Shown: one piece after another, positions 45,003-56,673 of the stretch | How positions within the stretch are numbered: the stretch's first letter is position 1 | Layout: each line of letters begins with the position of its first letter | From: Pegoplata infirma | Taxonomy: Eukaryota > Arthropoda > Insecta > Diptera > Anthomyiidae | Assembly: GCA_963921195.1 (NCBI GenBank) | Contig: OY992536.1 | Span: 183,156,995-183,220,994 of the forward strand | Direction: 5' to 3' | DNA: 64,000 nucleotides | Notes under the pieces: model-generated | The model's database searches: none | Told to the model about the DNA's origin: nothing | Seen by the model: the letters and a program-made list of their open reading frames with translations, nothing else | Translations under genes and position numbers: made by a program

Positions 45003-45700
45003 CCAGGGTTCGAAAAAAAACTCTAACGAACGGTACGTTAGTGTTCTGTACTGAACTATGCCGATGGAAATACGCAAACACATTCCCAACAAGAAATACA
45101 AAAACACTAAAAATTATTTTAAGTGATTGTGTTCGTGTACGCAAACAGAATACCGAACGTTATGCTTGCGACTTGACGCACACAATCTTTACGATTATGT
45201 ACTGTGCTATGTACACAAACAAAATAAAGTACTTTTAGTGTACTGTTTGCGTACTTAGAAGTTGTTTTTTAAAAATCTTAAAATGGCGATATCTCGAAAA
45301 CTAAGCAAGATAGAGCAAATCGGAGCATATTTTTGGTTCTTAAAATCTCCATAGTATCGCCGGGCCGCTTCACATGTGTGGACTTCGTTTTGCTCTATCT
45401 TGCTTAGTTTTCGAGATATCACCATTTTAGGCTTAAAACAAAAAAATCTGCTAAGTACGGAAACAGAACACTAAAAGTACTTTATTTTGTTTGTGATCGT
45501 TCAAAAACACACAACGACTACGATGTAGCATTTCTGTTTATAGTGCAGTACATTATCGTAAAGTTTGAGTTCGTCAATTCGCAAGCATAACGCTGGGTAT
45601 TCTGTTTGAGTACACGAACAGAATCATTTAAAAAAAAATCTAGTGGTGTTCTTTGGAAAAACCCGTTCGATATATAACGTACCGTTTTTTTCGAACACTG
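45003..45700. mobile_element. hAT-type element (CAGGGTTCG / CGAACACTG)
   Basis: The left end CAGGGTTCGAAAAAAAAC pairs with the right end GTTTTTTTCGAACACTG. The 8-bp duplication GTAGTAAC (44995-45002) is present on the right as G-TA-[MITE]-TA-GTAAC, split by the following MITE. The arms mirror over 250 bp ('cttttagtg tactgttt', 'ggtacgtt'). At the centre 'cgatatctcgaaaactaagc' faces its complement. 698 bp; frames inside are not conserved coding. Confidence 0.8.
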
Positions 45701-45703
45701 GTA

Positions 45704-46517
45704 CACTCATAGAAATATCTTAGTAGAAAAATTAGTAAACCCATTGTAGATCAAGTTTTACAGAATAATGCCATATTCAACAAAAATTAATGTTGATAAC
45801 GTTGAATAATCAGTATAGATGATTCAACTATTACACTCGCGTCTACAGAATTCAATAGATAAAACAAAAAAGAAAAAACAACCCTGTTCGTTCGTTTTTT
45901 TTTTTTTATTATAACGAGTGAACGAGTGAGTTGGTAGCAATGTGAAATGTCTCTTATAAAATTATTTAATGTGTTTGTTTCTTATAAAATTATTTAATAT
46001 TAGAAAAATAAATAAAAATAGGATCTGATCTGTAAATATTTGGTAAGTAATAAAATACATTGATTACTTTATGTATTCATACTATATTAAATCGTTTTTT
46101 GTTTTTTTTTTTTTTTGGACTTTGTTTTGGTATCATCAGAACACTAGAGAATGGCTAATGGGCACATAACATGAATAAACGAAGTGTGTGTGAAAGTCTT
46201 TGTGAAAATCTTCAAATATTGCAGCTTAAAAAGCCGGAAATAAAAAAAATATTGTGATTTATACTTAATAAAAGAATATTTGCAAATAACAACAAGCTTT
46301 TTTTTAATAATAAAATTTCTTATATTAACAAAAATATGAGTTGAATTTACATAAAATACGAGTTGATTAACAAAAAAACGAGTTGATCAACTTTTACAAA
46401 AACTGACAACAATTTTTATTGAAATCAACATAAATATTTGTAGGGTCAAAATCAACAATGATTTCTGTTGAATTTACAACGATTTTCTTTGGGAATACAA
46501 TGATTTTTGGTTGAGTG
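45704..46517 (+). mobile_element. TA-type MITE (CACTCATAG / TTGAGTG), copy 1
   Basis: TA flanks (45702-45703, 46518-46519) belong to the split duplication of the neighbouring hAT element, so the boundaries are exact. 814 bp. The left part has 'ttcaacaaaaattaatgttg'; the right part has 'gatttctgttgaatttac' and 'aatgatttttggttgagtg'. Confidence 0.85.
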
Positions 46518-46574
46518 TAGTAACAGTTGTTTTATGTAGTAGTTTTTAGTCTTAAATTTTTTTTTATTTTTCTA

Positions 46575-47655
46575 CACTCAAAAAAAAAATGAACTAAAAT
46601 CTGGGAAAATTAACTCAATTTTGAGAAAAAGAGGGAATGATTTGGCTCCAAAGATTTTTTTTCTTGGTTTCAGTTCATAATTTTCCCAAAAATAAGGAAA
46701 ACAAAGTTATTTAATTTTAAGCCAATTTTAACTAGAAAATGGGAAAAATTATACTTCACATTTTAGAAATAGATTGGGTCTAGACCCTGGACCCATGGGT
46801 TCGGACCCCATTTAACTCGAGACCCCGTTGGGTCCTTTAAGGGTCCCCATAGATTTTGAACCAAAACTTGTGTCCGTTTCGCTCTAACTTGCTTAGTTTT
46901 TGAGATACGGTAATAAGGGGTCTGATAGGGTCTTGAGAATTTTAAAACCCGGATAACTTAAAAACTATTAATCGGAGGGCTTTCGGGTATTTTACGGAAG
47001 TGTTCTACGAGTCAAGAGCTATAAAAATGCCGTTGGACGTTTTCACGTGTTGGCAGTATTTACCGAGATATGTGTATATATAAAATCTCGGGAATTTCAA
47101 ATTTTAGATCTAAAATTAGGGTCTTGAGACCCCGACAGATATGTAGAGCTAGGCTATTCCATATTTTTCTTTGTAGTCTTTCTTTTGAAAATTTCATCCG
47201 TTTCGCTCTATCTCGCTTAGTTTTCGAGATATCGCCATTTTGAATTTTTAACTAAATTCTAAGAAGTTATTTACTAAATTTTCAGAACTCATTAACTAAA
47301 TTCTAAGAAGTACACTTCCTCAATTCAAAGAAGAGAAATACGATGATGTTTTTTTTAGTAAATTTTAACTAAATTTGAACTAAATTGTTTTTTAAGAAAT
47401 ATGTCTTAAAAATAAAGATGCGATTCTTAGATTTGTGGAAAATTTCTTTTTCAGTAAGAATTTTTTTCCTAATATTTAAAAAATCCATTTAAAGAAAACT
47501 ATGAACTAATTATAAGTAAATGAACTAAAATTTTTTCCTCATAGTTAAGAAAATTTCTCATTTTTAAGTTAAATTTAACTAAATTTTAGGAAAATTCATG
47601 ATAAATTTTTAAAGACATTTTTTCCTTAAATTTAGTTATGTCTTTTTTTTCAGTG
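46575..47655. mobile_element. TA-type MITE, AACTAAATTTT family
   Basis: CACTCAAAAAAAAAATGAAC and 'ttttttttcagtg' ends, TA on both sides. The outer parts repeat 'aactaaattttaggaaaa'-type motifs. The centre (46780-47230) has 'gggtctagaccctgg' and two copies of a 'tttcgctct...cttagtttt gagata' block. Confidence 0.7.
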
Positions 47656-47833
47656 TAGAAGTGTTTAGAAAAAAGGATTTGTTGAACGAGTTGGAAGCGT
47701 GGAATGCAACAGAAACTTTTACCAAATAAATAAATCCTTTATTAATATTCAAAATATTTGGTTTTTTTACCGTTTTAATCGTTTTAGACGATTTTTTCTG
47801 TTAATAAAAAAAATTCAAATTTACAGTAAAAAG

Positions 47834-48260
47834 TAGAGATGGGCTCGTGAGTAACTTTTGATTCACACTCACTCATGCTCACGACACGAATTTTCCAATC
47901 ACGAACATTCACTCACGAGCTTTTTTATTTAACACGTGAGTAAATTAAAGACGTGAGTAAATTAAAGACAAAGCTAAAATTTAATTTTTGGCAAATTTTC
48001 CAAAATTTTTTTTTGCTTTTTTAGGGGAAAAGTTTTAATTTTAGCTAAATTTTACATCTTTTTTTGCTATTTTGGGACGAAAGGAAATATGAAGTGAAAA
48101 GAAATCACACAAACTCACCCAAAAAAATTGACTCAAACACACTCATTCACGCAAAAATCTTACTCACTCACGCGATTTTTTTTTACACTCACACTTACTC
48201 ACGATAACTTGATTAAAATTGAATTCAATCACAAGTGAACTAGTGAATCACGTGAACCAT
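47834..48260. mobile_element. hAT-type MITE with TAGAGATGGG end, right end degraded
   Basis: TAGAGATGGGCTCGTGAGTA at the left and CTCAC motifs as at 44295. The right TIR is not recognisable around 48250. Confidence 0.55.
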
Positions 48261-48500
48261 TATTAATAAAAAAATATTAAACAAAAATTTTAAAAATAGC
48301 TAAAAAAACTTAAATTTATACAAAATATGACCCAAAAATATGCTTTTATAGCGAAATAACACAAAAATACGCAAAAATATACATTTCAAGCAAAATATGC
48401 AAAAATATGCACTAACGAATCGATGCCATTTTAAAGCAAATTCTTTAATTCGCTAAGATATTTTGTTTATGCTATTCTATAACCAAAGGGAAAAACATGC
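48261..48500. mobile_element. Fragment of the TAGGGATG / ATATGCA element
   Basis: 'gcaaaatatgcaaaaatatg', 'aatcgatgccattttaa' and 'catgcatttgcatgaaagtc' match 6140-6200 and 7618-7635. Confidence 0.6.
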
Positions 48501-49141
48501 ATTTGCATGAAAGTCCTCTCCTTGGTTATTAGACTCTGGGAATTTCATAACCGAAATACTTGTCCTACCGAAAAACACAAAATAAAATCGGCTTTTACAA
48601 ATAATCTATGCATTCCAAAATGTAAAAATGTTAAGTAATAAACATTCCAGTGTTGTTTTTGGGGGGAGTCAACCTTGGAATACACCTTCCAATGTGCTTT
48701 AAATAATAACAAATTTTTTTATTATGATTTATTTTTTATTCCATGCCCACAAAAGTATTAGGTCGAAAAAATTATGTATTTTTCATAACCTAGATCCAAG
48801 TGCAGGAATTTCGACATCCTCTAACTCAAAGAATCCTGTAGCGATCTCGTTGAAAAATTGTTTGAAAACTACTATCCATTAGGACTAACCTTCATCCCGA
48901 TAGGAATACATCGGTTTCAATAATTTTGTCACTTAAGGCGAAAACCCTCATATAAAAAAAAAATAATTAAAATCGTTTTGACCTAATATTTATACAACAT
49001 TGCTTTTATGTATATTTGAAATACTTTTTGATTACAGTTTTTTTTTTAGTTTTTCTATTACAACATCTACTACTTTTTTCGTAAAACTGAAAAGTTATGG
49101 CTCAATTTAATAAACAAATAACAAACAAAGAGCAAAACATA
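48501..49141. other. Stretch without recognised feature
   Basis: No repeat partner in the window and no long frame. It may be host intergenic DNA. Confidence 0.4.
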
Positions 49142-49958
49142 CACTCAACCAAAAATCATTGTATTCCCAAAGAAAATCGCTGTAAATTCAACAGAAATCA
49201 TTGTTGATTTTGACCCTACAAATATTTATGTTGATTTCAATAAAAATTGTTGTCAGTTTTTGTAAAAGTTGATCAACTCGTTTTTTTGTAAATCAACTCG
49301 TATTTTTTGTAAACTCAACTCATATTTTTGTTGATATAAGAAATTTTATTAATAAAAACAAGCTTGTTGTTGTTTGTAAATATTCTTTTATTAAGTATAA
49401 ATCACAATATTTTTTAGAATTATCACCGGATTTTTAAGCTGCAATATTTAAACAAGATTTTCACACACACTTCGTTTATTTATGTTATGCACTCGTAAGC
49501 CATTCTCCAGTTTTCTAATGACACCAAATCAAAAACCTTAAAAAAAAACAAAAAAAAATTATAATATAGTATGAATACATAAAGTAACCAATGTATTTTA
49601 TTACTTACCAAATATTTACAGATCAGAATCTGATCATCAGATCCTATTTTTATTTATTTTTATAATATTAAACATTTTTATAACAAACAAACACATAAAA
49701 TAATTTTATAAGAGACAAACAAATTTCACATAGCAATGCATTGCTACCAACTTGATAATACAAAATTGAACGAACAGGGTTGTTGTTTCTTTTTTGGTTT
49801 TATCTATTGAATTCTGTATAAGCGTTGTAAATAGTTGATTCAAATTTACTGATTATTCAACGACATCAACATTAATTTTTGTTGAATACGGCAATATTCT
49901 GTAAAACTTGATCTACAATGGGTTTACTAATTTTTCTACTAAGATATTTCTATGAGTG
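49142..49958 (-). mobile_element. TA-type MITE, copy 2, inverted
   Basis: 817 bp, the inverted close copy of 45704-46517 (CACTCAACCAAAAATCATTG to 'aagatatttctatgagtg'), flanked by TA (49140-49141, 49959-49960). The two copies form an inverted pair 2.6 kb apart. Confidence 0.85.
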
Positions 49959-50052
49959 TACGCATTAACTTAAAATAATAAACAAAAAATTGTGCTGACG
50001 CCTATCAGTAGTAAATTTTCTATAATTTTAACCCAGTAAAAAATGTTTATAT

Positions 50053-52264
50053 GTACATTAGAGCATGGACGTATACAGGGGGCGGGCACAGGGGGCACGT
50101 GCCCCCCCCTTTTCGATTTGTAAATTTTTAAAAATTAATACACTGCAACGCATTGTACAAAAAAATACACAGGAATCAAAATATTTTGGTTTTTAAAGAA
50201 AAGATTTTAGTTTTTTTATAAAAGCTCAAGAGCGTAATCTAATTTCATTTCTAAAAAGCCATTTATATCGAAATATCTGTAAAATATGTTTAAGAAACAC
50301 ATAAAATGGTTTTATCTAATAAAAATTATGCATGAGGATCAGAAAAAAAATGTCTAAAAAAAATTTAAAACTACAAGCTTCTAAGATTAAATTGTGAGAT
50401 TCTGAAATATTATATCTATAGGAGATTCTCAGATTCTGAAAACATTTTTTTAGAAACATTTTCAGATTCTAATACTTTTTTTCGTCAGGAAAATTGTTAT
50501 ATCTTGTGAATTTTTTTTTTCTTATTGAAAAATTGTTGGATTCTGAAACATTTTCTCTATAGAAAATTTTGAAATTCTTACTGTGCGATTCGCTATCTCG
50601 GTCGAAGTGAGTGACTACAAAATTTGTAAGTAAAACAAATAACTTAAATTTGTTTTAGTTTTACGTACAAATTTTCTAGTCACTCACTTTTTACGACATA
50701 CTGAATCAGGGCATTAGTATTTTTTTTATAGACAAACTATCAGATTCCAAACTATATTTTCCATAATAAAATTTTCATATTCTCAAATATTTTTATACAA
50801 AAATTCTGAAACAAATTTTATATAAAAACTTTTTAAATGCTGATACTTTTTCTATCAAAAAATCTTAAATTTTGAATCTTTTTTATAGAAAAATCATCAC
50901 ATGGTACCACGGAACAAGCTAAAATCTAAAACAGCGCGATCATCAGACTTTTTAATGAATATGAATTTGGAATATCTAACAACAATTTTTGGATATAAAT
51001 CTAAAATTTTCAATCTAGCACTTTTTCTGGGTTAAAATTGCACAAATGAACAAAGTTTTGTAACTATACTCAAAAATACTTAAACCTCAAAAATCTGCCC
51101 AAAATACACCTATTTTGATCCATATGAGGATCTGCTGATTTTAGCAGACACGGTTTGCTAAATTTCTGTCTGGATAATTTAGATCGAGTCAATAGTAAAT
51201 AGGGGTTAAATAGGGGGTAAATAGGGGTGTAGTCATAGTTAAATCGGCGATGACTAAAAAAAAAATTTAAAGTTGTGCCCCCCCGTTTTCAAATTCCTGG
51301 ATACGTCGCTGCATTAGAGTGTCCCTTATTTTGGAAATGTTGGAAATGTTGAGACGGTACCCCCTCATTTTTTTCCTTTTGACTAAAAAATAACTCTGGA
51401 AAAATTTTACGCCCCTACGACCACGCCTTCCCTACGCGACGGGGCCGTAAAGAGCGGGGCCTTAAAAATCATTTTTCCATACAAAGCAAAAATTTTTTTT
51501 TTTGATTTTAAATTTTTTTGTTATTAATTATAATATTACTTGGTAAGCTTATTCACGACAAAAAATTTGAATTTAGTGGGATAAGGCTTTCAGTTTTAAA
51601 AATTTTTTCGAAATTTAGAGCTTTTGGGGTCCTTCAGTAAAAATTTTTTTAAAATTTTTTTTTTTTTAGTTTTGACAAGCAACGATTTTAGTTGTAATGT
51701 TGCTTTTAATGATATATATTCATAAAAAAATATTATTCATATCTGTGACATCTTGATCGTGTATCGAAAAACATAATAAATGCATTTTTTACCCTTTTTT
51801 AGATCACGATAAAGATGTCACAGATAGGAATAATATTTTTTTATGAAAATATATCATTAAAAGCAACAATTCAACTAAAACGGTTGCTTGTCAAAACTAA
51901 AAAAAATATTTTTTAAAAAATTTTTACTGTAGGACCCCAAAAGCTCTAATTTTTTTTTTTCGAAAATTTTTTTAGAACTGAAAGCCTTATCCCACCAAAA
52001 TAAAATTTTTTGTCGTCAATAAGCTAACCAAGTAATATTATAATTAATAACAAAAAAAATTTAAAATCAAAAAAATTTTTTTTTGCTTTGTATGGAAAAA
52101 TGATTTTTAAGTCCCCGCTCTTTACGGCCCCGTCGCGTAGGGAAGGCGTGGTCGTAGGGGCGTAAAATTTTTCCTGAGTTATTTTTTAGTCAAAAGGAAA
52201 AAAATGAGGGGGTACCATCTCAACATTTCCAACATTTCCAAAATAAGGGACACTCTAATGTACA
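50053..52264. mobile_element. Long palindromic element split by a hAT element
   Basis: Ends TGTACATTAGAG and CTCTAATGTACA. Without the hAT insert (50064-51311 plus one duplication) it is a nearly complete palindrome of about 0.96 kb centred near 51790. Pairs: 'gtgtcccttattttgg'/'ccaaaataagggacac', 'cctacgaccacgccttccct'/'agggaaggcgtggtcgtagg', 'ttttgacaagcaacg' with its inverse. Related pieces occur at 39425 and 43538. Confidence 0.75.
50064..51311. mobile_element. hAT-type element with 8-bp duplication CATTAGAG
   Basis: The left end CATGGACGTATACAGGGGGC and the right end 'cctggatacgtcgctg' are flanked by perfect CATTAGAG repeats (50056-50063 and 51312-51319). Subterminal C runs ('gtgcccccccc', 'gtgcccccccg') face each other. 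The interior (50360-50900) contains diverged units of the 35-bp satellite ('agattctgaaacatttt'). 1248 bp without coding sequence. Confidence 0.82.
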
Positions 52265-53070
52265 TACATTAGAGGGGATTTTTTTGTATGGCAAAATAGT
52301 TTATTTTTACGATTTTGAATGTCCGTGGCAATTTTTATTCTGCTAGGCCTAAACTGTCATCAAATATTGAATTTTTTAAAATTAAAAAAAATAAATGTAT
52401 TGCGATATACAATTTTTATTAATTTTGATGCACTGAACACAAATATAAACAAAATTAACTGTTTTCGAGATATCACTATTTGAAATTTTGCAAATAATGG
52501 GTTTTTTCCTGATTTGTGCAAAAGAAGATCATTTTAACCCATGGCACCCTTTGATCACAGTTTTTGGTGAAAATTTTGTAATAAAAAACAAAACTTTGAT
52601 CGAAGGGCGCCACAAGTTAGAATGATCGAAGTTGGCTAAAAATAAGTTTAAACGACATTTTGTTTCCCACTCTATGAAAGGGTCAAGAAAAAATATTTTT
52701 TTTACAATTCATGACAGTATAAAAAACACAATTTTTTACAAATTTCAAACAGCGATATCTCGAAAACCGTTAAATCGATTTCAATTTTTTTATATTCGTG
52801 ATCAGCGCATAAAAGTTTGTATAGCAAGGCATATTTTTTAACATTTTCAAATATCCAAAACTTTAATAATCCTGGCGAACCAAAATCCATATACTTAGGA
52901 CACAAATTTCAATGAGTTTGTATGATTTGTTTTACTCTTTGACCGGGACTTTCGATTTTCGATCCACTGTGCGCCATGGATTAATTCAATTCGATGATAT
53001 CGATTATTTTTAGGTCTAGTAGAATGCAAATTTGCCCGGACACTTGGGAAAATCAAAATTCTTATACATA
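52265..53070. repeat. Degraded palindrome and unassigned sequence
   Basis: 52452-52760 has weak mirror symmetry: 'tgttttcgagatatcac' against 'gcgatatctcgaaaacc', and 'cctttgatcacagttttt' against 'aaaactttgatcgaaggg'. The centre is near 52575. Nothing else was recognised. Confidence 0.45.
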
Positions 53071-53245
53071 CACTGAAAAAAAACATCGTTATATGAACGA
53101 AACGGCTTCATTATATGTTTTAATTTAACCAATGTAGGAATTCACAAACTTATTAAAATATCATGGATATTGGGAACAAATTTCATAAAATTTTCTTAAC
53201 TAGGTTTCATAGTTTCATTAAATTATGTTTATAAAACTGGTTGTT
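53071..53245. mobile_element. TA-type MITE, left end only
   Basis: TA|CACTGAAAAAAAACATCG followed by 'ttcattatat' and 'tttcataaaat' motifs, as in the ATGAAA family. No matching right end was seen nearby. Confidence 0.5.
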
Positions 53246-53615
53246 TTTTGACACCTCTCGGGTCGCGTCTGTTTAGTCTTTAGTAAACGCGCAAAATATA
53301 GCCAAATAAAGAAACAGCAGATCAGAGAAGCACAGATTTATTTTGTGATATTTTTAGACTTTTTGTAAGAAATTTAAAATAAAATGTGATTGATTAATTA
53401 AATATTTACTAAAAATCGCATTTTTGTATTATACCGTGGTTTTACTTATGTAATAAAATTAGAGGATTAAAAGTTTGTATGAGAAAACTGAGTGAAATCT
53501 ATATACAGGGTGATTCAGTCACGACCCGCCGAATTTTACCAGCGTATTCCTTGACTCATTTCATGAAAATATGTCCATTACGACCATCCCCAAAGAATGC
53601 AAGTGTGCGAAATGG
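53246..53615. other. Stretch without recognised feature
   Basis: Includes 'tatacagggtgattcagtca'. The frame at 53479-53712 runs into the following repeat and is not a gene. Confidence 0.35.
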
Positions 53616-53623
53616 CAGCGGTT

Positions 53624-54435
53624 TAGTGTTTATAAAAAACCGACATTTTGGAAAACCGGTTTCTCGGTTAACCGAAAATCAGCTTTTTCGGTTAACCGGT
53701 TTTCTCGGTTAAACCGGAATAAAAAAACCGGTTAACCGGTTTTTTTTTCTTTAACTGAAAAAACCAAAAAATACTTGAAAATATCTGATTTTTATTAAAA
53801 AATAAAGCGAATATAGCTTAAGTTAACATATTTGTTTCTTTCAGCAAGGTTTGCAACTATTACGCTATAAAAAAGCGATAGTTAAATATTGTACTTTAAT
53901 TGACCATATTCACTAGAACTGCAATTTAATTTGTATTGGTTTTATTTAGAAAAATACATTTATTCGTTATAAGTAAATTGCAGTTCCGAATTTTATTTTT
54001 ATTTTCTTTTATTGACAATTTCGCCATTAACAGGGATTTTAGTATCTGGTTAAAGTCACTTATTAAGTTTTCATGAAATGTTCAAAAAAACGCTTACAAC
54101 GGTGAGTATTTCAAATTTTTATCAGTTTCAGAATAAAATTCCTATTTAGAAAATTGTTTCTAAAGACAAAAAATATTTTAGACGTTCTTTCTCGCGGATT
54201 TTTAATGTGTTTTCAACAAAGTTTTGAAAATATCATAAAAAAATAAGTGTATACCCTAATATTTGCGAAAATATTCCGTTTTGAATGTATTTAAAAAACC
54301 GGTTAACCGACAGAAAAAAACCGGCTTTCGGTGCACCGGAAATCTTCAATTCCGGTTAACCGGTTTGCAAAAAAACCGAAATTTTAGGAAAAAACCGGTT
54401 TTTCGGTTAACCGGTGAACCGGTTTATAAACACTA
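53624..54435. mobile_element. hAT-type MITE with AACCGG motifs and CAGCGGTT duplication
   Basis: TAGTGTTTATAAAAAACCG at the left and CCGGTTTATAAACACTA at the right, flanked by perfect CAGCGGTT repeats (53616-53623 and 54436-54443). Both arms consist of iterated 'cggttaaccgg', 'accggttttt' and 'ttcggttaaccg' motifs; the middle 450 bp is AT-rich. 812 bp. Frames inside are repeat artefacts. Confidence 0.88.
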
Positions 54436-54514
54436 CAGCGGTTTGAAAATTTTCGGATTGGTGGTTGGAGGGTAGTAGGGTAAAATTGATAACTTCTGAA
54501 CCTGTGGTCCGATT

Positions 54515-55177
54515 TTTTTCTTTTTGGGCTTGTTGGAAAGTTTTTTAGGAGACCTTTCAGAATCAATAACAAAAAAAATAAAAATAGAGTGAAATCGTCG
54601 AGATACAGAGCTTTTAAAAATAAAATTTGAAAAAGAAACCATACGAATTTGCACATAACCTCAATTTGCTCAGCCAGATGGCGGGTAACTTATGTTTTTT
54701 ATTCTCTTAAAAAATAGCCCTACGTCTTACCTTTCCAAAGTGCCCTAAAAGAAGCCCAGAGGTCTTACCGTTCCAAAGTTATGACCATTTGCCTTCCAAA
54801 AATTTTAATAAAATAAAATCTTAAACTTGTTAATTTACAAAAACAAATGAATGTGTGCTGTTATTTCGCCTCCAATTCCAAAAAAAAATTGTTTGCATTT
54901 TAGTCAAATGGTCATAACTTTAGAACAGAAAGACCTCTGGGCTTCATTTAGGGCATTTTGGAAAGGTAAGACGTAGGGCTAACTTTTAAGAGAGAGAAAA
55001 AATATAAGTTACCTGCCATCTGGCTGAATAAATTGAGGTTATGTGCAAATTTGTATGTATTTTTTTCAAATTTTATTTTTAAAAGCTCTGTATCTCGACG
55101 ATTTCACTTTATTTTAATTTTTTTGTTATTGACTCTGAAAGGTCTCCTAATGAACATTCCAACAAGCCCAAAAACAA
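54515..55177. mobile_element. 0.66-kb foldback palindrome
   Basis: The arms mirror each other: 'tttttgggcttgttgg'/'ccaacaagcccaaaaa', 'ggagacctttcagaatcaat' with 'attgactctgaaaggtctcc', 'ctacgtcttacctttccaaa' with 'ttttggaaaggtaagacgta', and 'caaagttatgaccatttg' with 'caaatggtcataacttta'. The centre is near 54845. Non-coding. Confidence 0.75.
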
Positions 55178-55217
55178 AAAAATACCGTTTTTTGTAGTTG
55201 TTAATTACTACACCTTT

Positions 55218-56545
55218 TCCAATTGAAATTCAGAAAAGATCAATTGTAATTCAGAAATCACAATTGAAATTCAGAAATCCCAATTGAAATTCAGAATAGC
55301 CCAATTGAAATTCAGAAATCATAATTGAAATTCAGAAAAGCCCAATTGAAATTCAGAAATCACAATTGAAATTCAGAAAAGCCCAATTGAAATTCAGAAA
55401 TCACAATTAAAATTCAGAAAAGCACAATTGAAATTCAGAAAAGATCATTTGAAATTCAGAAAAGCCCAATTGAAATTCAGAAAAGCACAATTGAAATTCA
55501 GAAAAGCCCAATTGAAATTCAGAAAAGCACAATTGAAATTCAGAAAACCCCAATTGAAATTCAGAAAAGCACAATTGAAATTCAGAAAAGCACAATTGAA
55601 ATTCAGAAATCGTAATTGAAATTCAGAAAAGCCCAATTGAAATTCAGAAAAGCACAATTGAAATTCAGAAATGTCCAATTGAAATTCAGAAAAGCATAAT
55701 TGAAATTCAGAAATCGTAATTGAAATTCAGAAATCGTAATTGAAATTCAGAAAAGCCCAATTGAAATTCAGAAAATCACAATTGAAATTCAGAAAATCAC
55801 AATTGAAATTCAGAAAAGCACAATTGAAATTCAGAAAAGCACAATTGAAATTCAGAAAAGCCCAATTGAAATTCAGAAAAGCACAATTGAAATTCAGAAA
55901 AGCACAATTGAAATTCAGAAAATCACAATTGAAATTCAGAAAATCACAATTGAAATTCAGAAAAGCACAATTGAAATTCAGAAAATCACAATTGAAATTC
56001 AGAATAGCCCAATTGAAATTCAGAAAATCACAATTGAAATTCAGAAAAGCCCAATTGAAATTCAGAAAATCACAATTGAAATTCAGAAAAGCCCAATTGA
56101 AATTCAGAAATCGTAATTGAAATTCAGAAAAGCCCAATTGAAATTCAGAAAAGCACAATTGAAATTCAGAAAAGCACAATTGAAATTCAGAAAAGCCCAA
56201 TTGAAATTCAGAAAAGACCAATTGAAATTCAGAAATCGTAATTGAAATTCAGAAAAGCCCAATTGAAATTCAGAAAATCACAATTGAAATTCAGAAAATC
56301 ACAATTGAAATTCAGAAAAGCCCAATTGAAATTCAGAAAAGCACAATTGAAATTCAGAAAAGCACAATTGAAATTCAGAAAATCACAATTGAAATTCAGA
56401 AAATCACAATTGAAATTCAGAAAAGCCCAATTGAAATTCAGAAAATCACAATTGAAATTTAGAAAAGCCCAATTGAAATTCAGAAATCATAATTGAAATT
56501 CAGAAAAGACCAATTGAAATTCAGAAATCACAATTGAAATTCAGA
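55218..56545 (+). repeat. 21-bp minisatellite array, left arm
   Basis: About 63 units of 'aattgaaattcag' plus a 6-8 bp variable part (aaaagccc, aaaagcac, aaaatcac, aaatcgt, aaaagacc and rarer forms). Most units are 21 bp, so stop-free frames arise with KFRKAQL or NFNCAFL heptads; these are not genes. Units with a shorter variable part are 20 bp and break the frames. Confidence 0.95.
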
Positions 56546-56673
56546 AAATGTAAACAAACCAATTATGAGTCACCACTACATAGACACATTAAACAAATGC
56601 TGTACAACTATGAGAGTATTTAACTTTATTCTCTTGCTACGTATTGTAGAGAGCAGACAGACAATAATACACT

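Noticed and set aside
45518..45706. Similar short frames at 44933-45238 (plus) and 45518-45706 (minus)
   Set aside because: They are similar because they lie in the inverted arms of the hAT element 45003-45700; neither shows domain features.
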